The notes: generated from the sequence alone by a model not told the origin. A DNA stretch of 7,110 bases from Clostridiales bacterium (GCA_003149835.1 QAMX01000169.1:20065-27174); one strand, 5' to 3'; positions 1 through 6,285 are shown, numbered from the stretch's first letter. Translations and numbers: made by a program.

Positions 1-50
1 CGCCGCTGTTTCGGTCGCTCCGGCCTTCAAACGGGCGCGCGGCGTTTTTT
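1..50 (+). terminator. Possible Rho-independent terminator tail of an upstream gene
   Basis: CGCCGC at 1-6 can pair with GCGGCG at 39-44. GTTT at 8-11 can pair with AAAC at 29-32 inside that stem, and a run of six T follows at 45-50. This fits a terminator for a gene lying left of the window. The loop is long, there is a 6-nt unpaired stretch on the 3' side, and the stem may begin outside the window, so the call is weak. Confidence 0.3.
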
Positions 51-156
51 CCTGCGTTCAATCCATCGCTCCGAAAGAGAGGCCGGGCCATTTGGATTGA
101 CGCGCCTTTTTTCTTCAAACGCGCGGCTGCGCTTCCAAAAGAAAGCTGGTATCCCT

Positions 157-1536
157 ATGACAGACACCATCGCCGCGATCGCGACGCCGCCCGCCACCGG
201 AGCCATCGGCATCATCCGTCTCTCCGGTCCTCAGGCGCGCGCCGTCGCCGACCGCATTTTTTTTCCATATTCCAAGCCCGACGGCGCTGCGCTCTCCGCC
301 CTGCCGCCGCGCTGCGCGCATTTCGGCCGCGTGCTCGACGCCGACGGCCGCCTGCTCGATAAGGCGCTGGCGCTCGTCTTTCCGGCGCCGCACAGCTACA
401 CCGGCGAGGACTGCGTGGAGCTGCACTGCCACGGCGGTCTGCGTCTGCTCGACCGTGTCCTGTCGCTCTGCTTTGCCAACGGCGCGCGCCAGGCGGAGGC
501 CGGTGAATTTACCAAGCGCGCTTTCTTAAACGGCCGTCTCGACCTGACCGAGGCCGAGGCCGTCGCCGACCTGATTCACGCCGAAACGCTCGAAGGCGTT
601 CGAAACGCCGCGGGCCAGCTCTCCGGCCGGCTGTTTGAAGAGCTCTCTTCCATATATAATCAGCTCATGGACGTAACGGCGCATTTCACCGCATACATTG
701 ATTATACCGACGAGGGCGTGGAGCCGCCGGACTGCGCGGGCGCTGAGGCCATATGCCGCCAGAGCGCAAAGCGGCTCGCGGATCTGGCCGATTCCTTCGC
801 GGGCGGCCGGCTGTTTACCGAGGGGATCCGCTGCGCGATTGTCGGGCGGCCGAACGCCGGAAAATCCTCGCTTTTAAACGCGCTCTGTGGCTTTGAGCGC
901 TCCATCGTCACGGATCTGGCGGGGACAACGCGCGACACCGTGGAGGAAACCGTACAGGTCGGCCCGATTCTGCTGCGCCTGATCGATACCGCCGGGCTCC
1001 GCAGCGGCGCGGAGGCCGTGGAACAGCTCGGCATCGAGCGCACCAAAGCCGCCGTGCGTCAGGCGGGGCTGGTCGTCGCCGTTTTTGACGGCGGAGAAGC
1101 GTTCACCGAGGCGGACCGCGCCGTCTGTTCGCTCTTGGCCGATACAACCGTTCCCATCGTCGCGGCCGTCAACAAGAGCGACCTGCCGCAGCGGCTGGAC
1201 CGCGCCGCCGCGCCCGCCCTCGCGGACGCCGTCAGCGTCTCGGCCGCCACAGGCGCGGGCTTGGAGCTGTTGCGGCAACGGATCTGCGCGCTCTGCGCCG
1301 CCGACGCCGTGCGCCCCGACGGCAGTATGATCACCAACCGGCGGCAGGCCGAAGCGCTCAAACGCGCCGCGGAGGCCGCCCGCCATGCCGCCGAGGCGCT
1401 TTGCGCCGGCTTTACGCCGGATATCGCGTGGGTAGACGCCGAGGCGGCGCTCTCCGCCATCGGCGAGGTCACGGGGCAGACCGTGAACGCCGAAATCCTC
1501 TCGCGCGTTTTCGAGCGCTTCTGCGTCGGCAAATAG
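157..1536 (+). CDS. mnmE: tRNA uridine-5-carboxymethylaminomethyl modification GTPase MnmE (TrmE)
   Basis: MnmE is a K+-dependent GTPase that works with MnmG to add a (carboxymethyl)aminomethyl group to C5 of the wobble uridine (U34) of certain tRNAs, using a methylene-tetrahydrofolate one-carbon unit. The 459-residue product has the family's usual length. Residues 1 to about 120 form the folate-binding, dimerising N-terminal domain (opening TDTIAAIATPP, then GAIGIIRLSG). A helical region follows, with an inserted G domain: G1 GRPNAGKS at 230-237, where N233 matches the K+-coordinating Asn; G2 GTTRD at 256-260; G3 DTAG at 277-280; G4 NKSD at 339-342. The C-terminus is FCVGK (455-459), with the conserved catalytic Cys at 456. 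The ATG at 157 is chosen because homology begins there; GAAAG lies 11 nt upstream. An in-frame TTG at 97 would add 20 residues unlike the family. The gene is co-oriented with mnmG, 223 nt downstream. Confidence 0.97.
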   Translation: MTDTIAAIATPPATGAIGIIRLSGPQARAVADRIFFPYSKPDGAALSALPPRCAHFGRVLDADGRLLDKALALVFPAPHSYTGEDCVELHCHGGLRLLDRVLSLCFANGARQAEAGEFTKRAFLNGRLDLTEAEAVADLIHAETLEGVRNAAGQLSGRLFEELSSIYNQLMDVTAHFTAYIDYTDEGVEPPDCAGAEAICRQSAKRLADLADSFAGGRLFTEGIRCAIVGRPNAGKSSLLNALCGFERSIVTDLAGTTRDTVEETVQVGPILLRLIDTAGLRSGAEAVEQLGIERTKAAVRQAGLVVAVFDGGEAFTEADRAVCSLLADTTVPIVAAVNKSDLPQRLDRAAAPALADAVSVSAATGAGLELLRQRICALCAADAVRPDGSMITNRRQAEALKRAAEAARHAAEALCAGFTPDIAWVDAEAALSAIGEVTGQTVNAEILSRVFERFCVGK

Positions 1537-1537
1537 C

Positions 1538-1555
1538 GGGGCCGGAGTCTGCCCC
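1538..1555 (+). other. Small hairpin just after the mnmE stop codon
   Basis: GGGGC at 1538-1542 pairs with GCCCC at 1551-1555 around an 8-nt loop, starting 2 nt after the mnmE stop. There is only a short T run further on (TTTT at 1563-1566), so it is at best a weak terminator or a 3'-end stabilising hairpin. Confidence 0.3.
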
Positions 1556-1623
1556 AATGACGGTTTTCCCGCAGGCGGCGCGCCCATTCGCCGGCCTTTT
1601 CCGCGTGTTGCCGCCGGTATTCG

Positions 1624-1655
1624 GGTTTTGCCGCCCCGGGCAGGGCGGCGAAACC
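1624..1655. other. Strong 13-bp intergenic hairpin between mnmE and mnmG
   Basis: The left arm at 1624-1636 (GGTTTTGCCGCCC) pairs with the right arm at 1643-1655 (GGGCGGCGAAACC) around a 6-nt loop, with a single G-U pair. No T tract follows on either strand, so it is not a standard intrinsic terminator. It could be an RNA-processing or stabilising hairpin, part of a leader upstream of mnmG, or a copy of a dispersed palindromic element. The pairing is directly visible; the function is unknown. Confidence 0.6.
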
Positions 1656-1683
1656 GCACCCTTTGAGAAACCATTCTCACAGA

Positions 1684-1706
1684 CGGCGCTCCGCCGCACG
1701 TTTTTT
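1684..1706 (+). terminator. Short terminator- or attenuator-like hairpin upstream of mnmG
   Basis: CGGCG at 1684-1688 and CGCCG at 1692-1696 form a 5-bp stem with a 3-nt loop. CACG and then six T (1701-1706) follow. A 6-bp hairpin, TGAGAA/TTCTCA (1664-1669/1674-1679), lies just upstream. A competing pairing, GCAC at 1696-1699 with GTGC at 1707-1710, would loop out the T run, so a terminator/antiterminator choice is conceivable. The short stem and 4-nt gap before the T run make termination uncertain. It sits about 55 nt before the mnmG start, so it could end mnmE transcripts or attenuate mnmG. Confidence 0.4.
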
Positions 1707-1745
1707 GTGCCGCGCGGCCGCCGCTCTGTGAATCCAAACGGAAAC

Positions 1746-1752
1746 GGATGAG
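1746..1752 (+). promoter_or_regulatory. Shine-Dalgarno site that decides the mnmG start
   Basis: GGATGAG, one mismatch from GGAGGAG, ends 7 nt before the ATG at 1760. It overlaps an earlier in-frame ATG at 1748, which has no comparably placed site. This favours 1760 as the translation start. Confidence 0.6.
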
Positions 1753-1759
1753 AAACCAC

Positions 1760-3649
1760 ATGGACTTTTACGCCGGAACATACGACGTCTGCGTCATCGG
1801 CGCAGGACACGCCGGCATCGAGGCGGCGCTGGCCGCGGCTCGGCTCGGCTGCAAAACTGTCTGCTTTACCATTAACCTCGACGCCGTCGGCAACATGCCC
1901 TGCAACCCCGCCATCGGCGGCACGGGCAAGAGCCAGCTCGTCGCCGAGCTCGACGCATTAGGCGGCGAGATGGCGCGCGCCGCCGACGCCTGCTGCATCC
2001 AGTACAGGATGTTAAACGCGAGCAAGGGGCCCGCCGTCCGCTCTGTGCGCGCGCAGGCCGACCGCGCCCGCTACCGCGTCTATATGAAGCACGCGCTGGA
2101 AGCCTGCGACAACCTCGACCTCGTGCAGGCTGAGATCACCGACCTCTTCTTTGACGGCGAGGGCGGCGCCGTCTCCGCGGTGCGCACGGCGCGCGGGGCT
2201 GTGTACCGCGTCTCCGCCGCCGTCGTCGCCAGCGGCACGTTTTTGGGCGGCCGCATCATCATCGGCGACTATGAGTGCGCCGGCGGACCCGACGGGCTGT
2301 TCGGCGCTTACCGGCTGACGGAGTCGCTGGCCGCGCGCGGCGTCGCGCTGCGCCGCTTTAAAACCGGAACGCCGCCGCGCGTCAACGCGCGCACGCTTGA
2401 CTTTTCTCAAATGGCGCTTCAACCCGGCGAACCGGGGACGCCGCCGTTCTCCTTCGACACTGAAAAAGCGCCGGAAAACCGCGCCGTCTGCCATCTCGTC
2501 TACACAAACGAGGCGACGCACGCGGTCATCCGCGCCAATCTCTCGCGTTCGCCGCTCTTCTCCGGCTCTATCAAAGGGACGGGGCCGCGCTACTGCCCGT
2601 CGATCGAGGATAAAATCGTGCGCTTTGCCGACAAGCCGCGCCATCAGCTCTTTGTCGAGCCGTGCGGCCTGGACACCGAGGAGGTCTATATTCAAGGCTT
2701 TTCCTCGTCGCTGCCCGAGGACGTGCAGCTCGAAATGCTCCATACGCTGCCGGGCTTTGAGCGCGCGCACGTCTGCCGCCCCGCCTACGCCATCGAATAC
2801 GACTGCGTCGACCCGACGGAGCTGTACCCGACGCTTGAATTCAAAAAACTGCCCGGCCTCTACGGAGCCGGACAGTTCAACGGCACCTCCGGCTACGAGG
2901 AGGCGGCCGCACAGGGGTTTGTTGCCGGCGTCAACGCGGCGTTAAAGCTGCAAAAGCGCGAAGCGTTTACGCTCTCGCGCAGCGAGTCGTACATCGGCAC
3001 GCTGATCGACGATCTCGTGACCAAGGGTACCGAGGAGCCTTATCGGATGATGACCTCGCGCAGCGAATACCGGCTCTCGCTCCGGCAGGATAACGCCGAC
3101 TTCCGGCTGACCGAAAAGGGCTGGCGGCTCGGCCTGAAAAGCCGGGAGGCCTGCGAACGGACGCGGAAAAAATACGCGCTCGTCGCGGCGGAGATCGACC
3201 GCGCCGAGCGCACCTATCTGCCGCCCTCGGCCGCGCTGAACCAATATCTGACCGGCAAGGGCGAAACGCCCGTATCGAGCGGCGTCTCGCTCGCCGACCT
3301 GCTGCGCCGTCCGTCGGTCGGCTATGAGGTCGTAGAGACCTTCGACGCCAACCGGCCCGCGCTGCCGCCCGCCGTCTGCGCGCAGGTCGTAACCGGCCTG
3401 AAATACGCCGGCTATATCCGGCGCGAGGAGGAAAAGATCGCGCAGCTCGCCAAGATGGACGCGATGCCGCTCCCCGACGGGCTGGACTACGAGCAGATCC
3501 CCGTGCTCCGCTTGGAGGCGCGGCAAAAATTCAACCGCATCCGCCCCCGCTCGCTCGGGCAGGCGGGCCGCATTTCCGGCGTCAGCCCCGCCGATATCAC
3601 GGCGCTGATCGTCTGGCTCGATGCCAACGGCTACGGCAAACGGCGCTGA
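1760..3649 (+). CDS. mnmG: tRNA uridine-5-carboxymethylaminomethyl modification enzyme MnmG (GidA), FAD-dependent
   Basis: MnmG is the FAD- and NADH-using partner of MnmE in U34 modification of tRNA. The product is 629 residues, the normal size for full-length bacterial MnmG. Visible features in order: dinucleotide-binding motif GAGHAG at 14-19; CNPAIGG with conserved C48; family signature [13 protein letters not shown] with catalytic-type C279; second signature beginning [17 protein letters not shown] at 370; and a C-terminal helical domain ending [15 protein letters not shown]...IVWL, the conserved region that contacts tRNA and MnmE. The ATG at 1760 is preferred over 1748 because GGATGAG sits 7 nt upstream and [10 protein letters not shown] aligns with typical MnmG N-termini. 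The gene follows mnmE in the same direction, as usual. What follows it is not rsmG but an unrelated lipoprotein gene. No frameshift or missing motif is seen. Confidence 0.98.
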   Translation: MDFYAGTYDVCVIGAGHAGIEAALAAARLGCKTVCFTINLDAVGNMPCNPAIGGTGKSQLVAELDALGGEMARAADACCIQYRMLNASKGPAVRSVRAQADRARYRVYMKHALEACDNLDLVQAEITDLFFDGEGGAVSAVRTARGAVYRVSAAVVASGTFLGGRIIIGDYECAGGPDGLFGAYRLTESLAARGVALRRFKTGTPPRVNARTLDFSQMALQPGEPGTPPFSFDTEKAPENRAVCHLVYTNEATHAVIRANLSRSPLFSGSIKGTGPRYCPSIEDKIVRFADKPRHQLFVEPCGLDTEEVYIQGFSSSLPEDVQLEMLHTLPGFERAHVCRPAYAIEYDCVDPTELYPTLEFKKLPGLYGAGQFNGTSGYEEAAAQGFVAGVNAALKLQKREAFTLSRSESYIGTLIDDLVTKGTEEPYRMMTSRSEYRLSLRQDNADFRLTEKGWRLGLKSREACERTRKKYALVAAEIDRAERTYLPPSAALNQYLTGKGETPVSSGVSLADLLRRPSVGYEVVETFDANRPALPPAVCAQVVTGLKYAGYIRREEEKIAQLAKMDAMPLPDGLDYEQIPVLRLEARQKFNRIRPRSLGQAGRISGVSPADITALIVWLDANGYGKRR

Positions 3650-3661
3650 GGCGCGGCGTTT

Positions 3662-3776
3662 CCTCTCTGCCTGACCGCGTTTCCCCGCGGCGAAAAACGG
3701 TAGAGAGGCCTCCTGTCCACTGTCAGAAAACGCGGGCGTACCCGCAGGCGCGCCGGTGCGACCGGCAGGAAGCCTC
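3662..3776 (+). other. Structured intergenic RNA candidate between mnmG and the lipoprotein gene
   Basis: Two large pairings share bases. Structure A: CCTCTCT (3662-3668) with AGAGAGG (3702-3708), enclosing CCGCG/CGCGG (3675-3679/3686-3690). Structure B: GAGGCCTCCTG (3705-3715) with CAGGAAGCCTC (3766-3776), 11 pairs with one C-A mismatch, enclosing hairpins GCGGG/CCCGC (3732-3736/3741-3745) and GCCGGT/ACCGGC (3752-3757/3761-3766). ATATTTTTT follows B at 3782-3790. Bases 3705-3708 serve both, so the two outer stems exclude each other in part. This could be the mnmG terminator, or a switch-like leader for the gene at 3901. It does not match any riboswitch class I can recognise. Confidence 0.45.
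3747..3761 (+). repeat. 15-nt direct repeat, copy 1
   Basis: GGCGCGCCGGTGCGA here is repeated exactly at 3829-3843, 82 nt downstream in the same intergenic gap. TGTCAGA precedes it by 26 nt (3721-3727), and also precedes copy 2. The repeat contains the left arm of the GCCGGT/ACCGGC hairpin. Confidence 0.7.
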
Positions 3777-3828
3777 GGCTGATATTTTTTACGCCGTTTT
3801 CCCTTTTTTGTCAGAGTTTCATTCTATC

Positions 3829-3843
3829 GGCGCGCCGGTGCGA
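3829..3843 (+). repeat. 15-nt direct repeat, copy 2
   Basis: Exact second copy of GGCGCGCCGGTGCGA. It is preceded 20 nt upstream by TGTCAGA (3809-3815), as is copy 1. This copy can also fold, with GCCGG at 3834-3838 and CCGGC at 3848-3852 around a 9-nt loop. Confidence 0.7.
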
Positions 3844-3886
3844 TCCGCCGGCCGCAGTCTCATTCAGCTTTGGCAAATTCCGCCAT

Positions 3887-3895
3887 AAGAGGTGA
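3887..3895 (+). promoter_or_regulatory. Shine-Dalgarno site that decides the lipoprotein start
   Basis: AAGAGGTGA ends 5 nt before the TTG at 3901. The alternative GTG start at 3892 lies inside this purine-rich site and would have no ribosome binding site of its own, so the TTG is preferred. Confidence 0.65.
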
Positions 3896-3900
3896 TTGAT

Positions 3901-4929
3901 TTGAATGCGTATCTCCGAGGCGTTTTTTCGCTTTTGCTTCTGGCTGCCGCCGTCTGCGGCCTCGCCTCCTGCAAAGACGCCCGTGAACCCGCCGAAAGCG
4001 CCCATAGCGGCGAAACCTCCGTCTCTACCCCTGAACCGGCTTCGCCGCCGCCCGCAAACGCGCGGCAGCTCCTCCCCGACGCCAGCTACCAGAACGGCTT
4101 CTACATCCGCAGCCAAGACGGCTCTCTGCCGGAGGAGAAGCGGATGAAGGGCGTTTTTCTGCCGAATTTCGGGCATGAGCCGAGTTGGGCGATCGCCCAG
4201 TGGAACTCCGGCCTCTGCCTCTGGGACAGCCGCGTGCTCGACGGCCGCAAAATCTCCGACGGCATCGCCAAATCCTTTACCGCGGCCGAAGGCGGCCATC
4301 TTCGCCTGCACCTGAACACCATCCCGCTCTACGACGGCGCGCCCGCCGCCTACGCCGACTGGCCGCATCTGCTGCTGGAAACCGAGGATATCGCCTTTGA
4401 CGGGGCGGATTCTGACAGCGTCTGGCTGACGGGCGCGGCGGACAAAATCGTCGTCTCGCTGGATCTGCGCCTGACGCAGTTTGAACAGGTCAACGTTTCC
4501 GGCGACGCGGCGCGCGCCGCGCAGTTTCTCTGCTATCTCTATCTGAAAAGCCAAACCGGCGACGATTTCGTCTGGTTTGGCTTACAGCTCTTCGACAGCC
4601 GCGGTCCGCAGGGCGAATACCTCGCGCTCGACGAGGGCTCGGGGCGCATGATTTTCTCGCTCTCTACGCATGACGTCTACGGCGGCGGACAGCATCCGCG
4701 CGTCCAGCGCGGCGCGGCCGCCGACGGCGAATGGTACCACGTCGAGGTAGATATCCGGCCGTATCTCGACCGCCTCGCGGCCACAGGCCGGAAAGACGGC
4801 TTTCTGAAAAGCGTCCGCTCGGCCGAGGATTTCCATATTTCCGGCACGAACATCGGCTGGGAGATCATCGGAAGCTTCGACGCCTGCATGGAGATCAAAA
4901 ACTATTCCGTCGTCTCCTATGTCAATTGA
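3901..4929 (+). CDS. Putative lipoprotein with a beta-rich, possibly lectin-like domain; function unknown
   Basis: I do not recognise this 342-residue protein. It starts with a lipoprotein signal peptide: NAYLRG, a hydrophobic stretch VFSLLLLAAAVCG, and lipobox LASC with the lipidated Cys at position 24. It should therefore be anchored on the outer face of the membrane. A Pro/Ala/Ser/Glu-rich linker (about 25-60) follows. The rest is rich in alternating hydrophobic segments and aromatic residues: VWLTG, VVSLDLRL, FLCYLYLKS, FVWFGLQLFDSRG, GEWYHVEVDI around W278 and MEIKNYSVVSY at the end. This pattern resembles concanavalin-A/LamG-like or carbohydrate-binding beta-sandwich domains. That fold is an inference from the pattern, not an identified family, and no catalytic motif is evident. 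TTG start chosen from the Shine-Dalgarno site; a GTG at 3892 would add three residues. The gene ends 19 nt from the convergent CDF gene. No promoter could be resolved upstream. Confidence 0.8.
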   Translation: MNAYLRGVFSLLLLAAAVCGLASCKDAREPAESAHSGETSVSTPEPASPPPANARQLLPDASYQNGFYIRSQDGSLPEEKRMKGVFLPNFGHEPSWAIAQWNSGLCLWDSRVLDGRKISDGIAKSFTAAEGGHLRLHLNTIPLYDGAPAAYADWPHLLLETEDIAFDGADSDSVWLTGAADKIVVSLDLRLTQFEQVNVSGDAARAAQFLCYLYLKSQTGDDFVWFGLQLFDSRGPQGEYLALDEGSGRMIFSLSTHDVYGGGQHPRVQRGAAADGEWYHVEVDIRPYLDRLAATGRKDGFLKSVRSAEDFHISGTNIGWEIIGSFDACMEIKNYSVVSYVN

Positions 4930-4948
4930 CGCAGACCGCCGGCGCCTG

Positions 4949-6127
4949 TCACTTCGTATAGGTCACATAAGGCCGGTCGATCTCGATGACGGCGCGGCAG
5001 TCGGGGCTGACCTCGGCGACGATCTCGTCGACGCAGGCGCGGATCTCGGCGTCGCTCTTTGGGTTTTTATAGGGGACGACGACGTCAAAAATCAGGTTTT
5101 TGTGCGTCGGGCCGACCACGCAGCGGAAATCGTGCAGCGTCGTGTCCTCGCCGATACGGCCGAGCCGGCCGGCGACCTCTTTTTTCAGGCGGTTCGTCGC
5201 CTCGTCCTCGGTGTGAATCGGATCCATATGGATGACGGCATGGCAGGAGAGCCTGCTGCGCAGCTCCTGCTCGATATTGTCGACCGCGTCGTGCATGAGC
5301 TCTAAATCAGCCTCCGCGGGCACCTCCGCGTGCAGGCTGACCATGCGCCGCCCCGGCCCGTAATCGTGGACAATCAGGTCGTGCATGCCGATAATTTCCT
5401 GATGCGCGCAGACGCACGCCTCGATTTCGCGCACAAATTCCTCCGACGGCGGCTGGCCGAGCAGCGGCGAAATCGTCGTCTTTGCGGAGTCAAAGCCTGA
5501 ATACAGGATAAACAGCGAGACCAAAAGGCCGCACCATCCGTCGATTTTCAGGCCGGTAAAATGCCCGATCAGCATGGAGATCATGACGACGGTCGTGGCG
5601 ACGCTGTCGCTGAGGCTGTCGACGGCCGTCGCCTGCATAGCGTCGGAATGCAGCAGCTTGGCGTACTTTCGGTTGTAAAAGACCATATACAGCTTTACGA
5701 GCACCGAAGCGCCCAAAATCGCGAACGTCAGCGGGCTGAAAGTCACGGCTTCCGGCGCGGCGATCTTTCCGACCGCGCTTTTCAAAAGCTCGATGCCCAT
5801 CAGCAGAATCAGAATCGACACCATCAGCCCGGAAAGATATTCAATGCGCCCGTGTCCAAACGGGTGCTTCACGTCCGGCTTTTGCCCGGCCATACGAAAG
5901 CCGAGCAGCGTGATGACCGACGAGCCCGCGTCGGACAGGTTGTTGAAGGCGTCGGAGGTGATGGCAATGGAGCCGCTCAGCGCCCCGGCGACCAGCTTTC
6001 CCCCAAACAGCAGCAGATTCAGCAGAATCCCCGCCGCGCCGCACAGCACGCCGTAAGCCTCCCGAACGGACGGATCGTCTGTTTTGTCTCTTTTCTTGAT
6101 AAACCATTTTGCCAAAAGCGAAATCAT
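4949..6127 (-). CDS. Cation diffusion facilitator (CDF) family metal exporter, probably Mn2+-type
   Basis: CDF proteins are dimeric inner-membrane antiporters that export divalent metals in exchange for protons. The 392-residue product has about six membrane segments (residues about 25-220), then cytoplasmic domains. The TM2 site reads N62-x3-D66 and the TM5 site D170-x3-D174. Zn2+ transporters such as YiiP have D-x3-D and H-x3-D there, and the Asp pair in TM5 is typical of Mn2+-type CDFs. HPFGHGR (88-94) with D85, H88 and H92 matches the second YiiP metal site. The first cytoplasmic domain (about 225-304) keeps H249, H266, H300 and D302, equivalent to the YiiP dimer-interface zinc ligands. 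A second, similar domain (about 305-388) follows, so the protein is about 90 residues longer than minimal CDFs. The ATG at 6127 has AGAGGG 9 nt upstream; an upstream in-frame ATG (6187) gives a charged, non-homologous extension. Confidence 0.93.
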   Translation of the reverse strand: MISLLAKWFIKKRDKTDDPSVREAYGVLCGAAGILLNLLLFGGKLVAGALSGSIAITSDAFNNLSDAGSSVITLLGFRMAGQKPDVKHPFGHGRIEYLSGLMVSILILLMGIELLKSAVGKIAAPEAVTFSPLTFAILGASVLVKLYMVFYNRKYAKLLHSDAMQATAVDSLSDSVATTVVMISMLIGHFTGLKIDGWCGLLVSLFILYSGFDSAKTTISPLLGQPPSEEFVREIEACVCAHQEIIGMHDLIVHDYGPGRRMVSLHAEVPAEADLELMHDAVDNIEQELRSRLSCHAVIHMDPIHTEDEATNRLKKEVAGRLGRIGEDTTLHDFRCVVGPTHKNLIFDVVVPYKNPKSDAEIRACVDEIVAEVSPDCRAVIEIDRPYVTYTK

Positions 6128-6136
6128 CGCGTTTTT

Positions 6137-6142
6137 CCCTCT
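6137..6142 (-). promoter_or_regulatory. Shine-Dalgarno site of the CDF gene
   Basis: On the minus strand AGAGGG lies 9 nt before the ATG at 6127, in a longer purine run (GAGAGGAAAGAGGG). This supports 6127 rather than 6187 as the start. Confidence 0.7.
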
Positions 6143-6179
6143 TTCCTCTCTGTCGCGTCTGCTATGCCTATGATATGCG

Positions 6180-6237
6180 GCGGCCACGCGCGCCGTCGCT
6201 GTCTATCTTCTCAGCGGCGCTTTTCCAAAACGGCCGC
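6180..6237 (-). other. Structured 5' leader of the CDF transcript
   Basis: In the predicted leader an outer stem pairs 6232-6237 with 6180-6185 (GCGGCC/GGCCGC in the RNA). An inner stem pairs 6215-6220 with 6190-6195 (GCGCCG/CGGCGC), extended by CTG/CAG around an AGAAGATAGA loop. The fold lies between the predicted transcription start (about 6250) and the Shine-Dalgarno site. I could not match it to the yybP-ykoY manganese or czcD (NiCo) riboswitches by eye. Confidence 0.45.
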
Positions 6238-6249
6238 GATCCGCAGCGA

Positions 6250-6266
6250 ATAGTATATTATACTAT
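6250..6266. promoter_or_regulatory. 17-bp palindrome over the CDF -10 box, candidate repressor operator
   Basis: ATAGTATA, T, TATACTAT is a perfect 8+1+8 inverted repeat centred on 6258. It fully covers the -10 hexamer of the CDF promoter (6262-6257). A dimeric repressor bound here would block RNA polymerase. The binding protein cannot be named; a metal-responsive regulator is a guess from the gene controlled. Confidence 0.5.
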
Positions 6267-6285
6267 ATTTTTATCATAAAATCAA
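6257..6285 (-). promoter_or_regulatory. Sigma-A-type promoter of the CDF gene
   Basis: On the minus strand TTGATT (6285-6280) is followed after exactly 17 nt by a consensus TATAAT (6262-6257). The spacer is AT-rich. This lies in a 40-nt AT-rich island that stands out from the GC-rich surroundings. The predicted transcription start is near 6250, giving a leader of about 120 nt before the ATG at 6127. Confidence 0.75.

Noticed and set aside
91..98. TTTGGATT before mnmE and its inverse AATCCAAA (1731-1738) before mnmG
   Set aside because: An 8-nt match with modest flanking similarity, in opposite orientation, is within chance for a 7-kb window.
2..100. Frame open from the left edge to TGA at 98-100 that could be the tail of an upstream gene
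   Set aside because: The residues match no family I know, and a terminator-like element overlaps it, so there is no support for coding.
97..102. TTGACG upstream of mnmE as a -35 box
   Set aside because: No -10-like hexamer lies at a suitable distance; the downstream DNA is GC-rich.
1577..1584. GGCGCGCC palindrome as a shared intergenic motif (also 3747-3754, 3829-3836)
   Set aside because: The same 8-mer also occurs in coding DNA at 481-488, 4336-4343 and 4509-4516, so it reflects GC-rich composition.
874..1761. 295-residue open frame on the minus strand across mnmE
   Set aside because: It lies antisense to a fully conserved mnmE and its Arg/Gly/Ala-rich sequence is typical of a shadow frame in GC-rich DNA.
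2012..2770. 252-residue open frame on the minus strand inside mnmG
   Set aside because: It is antisense to conserved mnmG motifs, with no recognisable domain and no ribosome binding site.
3808..3813. TTGTCA as a -35 box for the lipoprotein gene
   Set aside because: Positions 17 nt downstream read CGCGCC, so no -10 supports it.
3811..4554. 247-residue minus-strand frame opposite the lipoprotein gene
   Set aside because: The plus-strand frame has a signal peptide, a lipobox and a Shine-Dalgarno site, and the minus frame has none of these.
5561..6253. 230-residue plus-strand frame opposite the CDF gene
   Set aside because: The opposite strand encodes a clear CDF with membrane segments and metal sites; this frame is His/Arg/Gln-rich shadow sequence.
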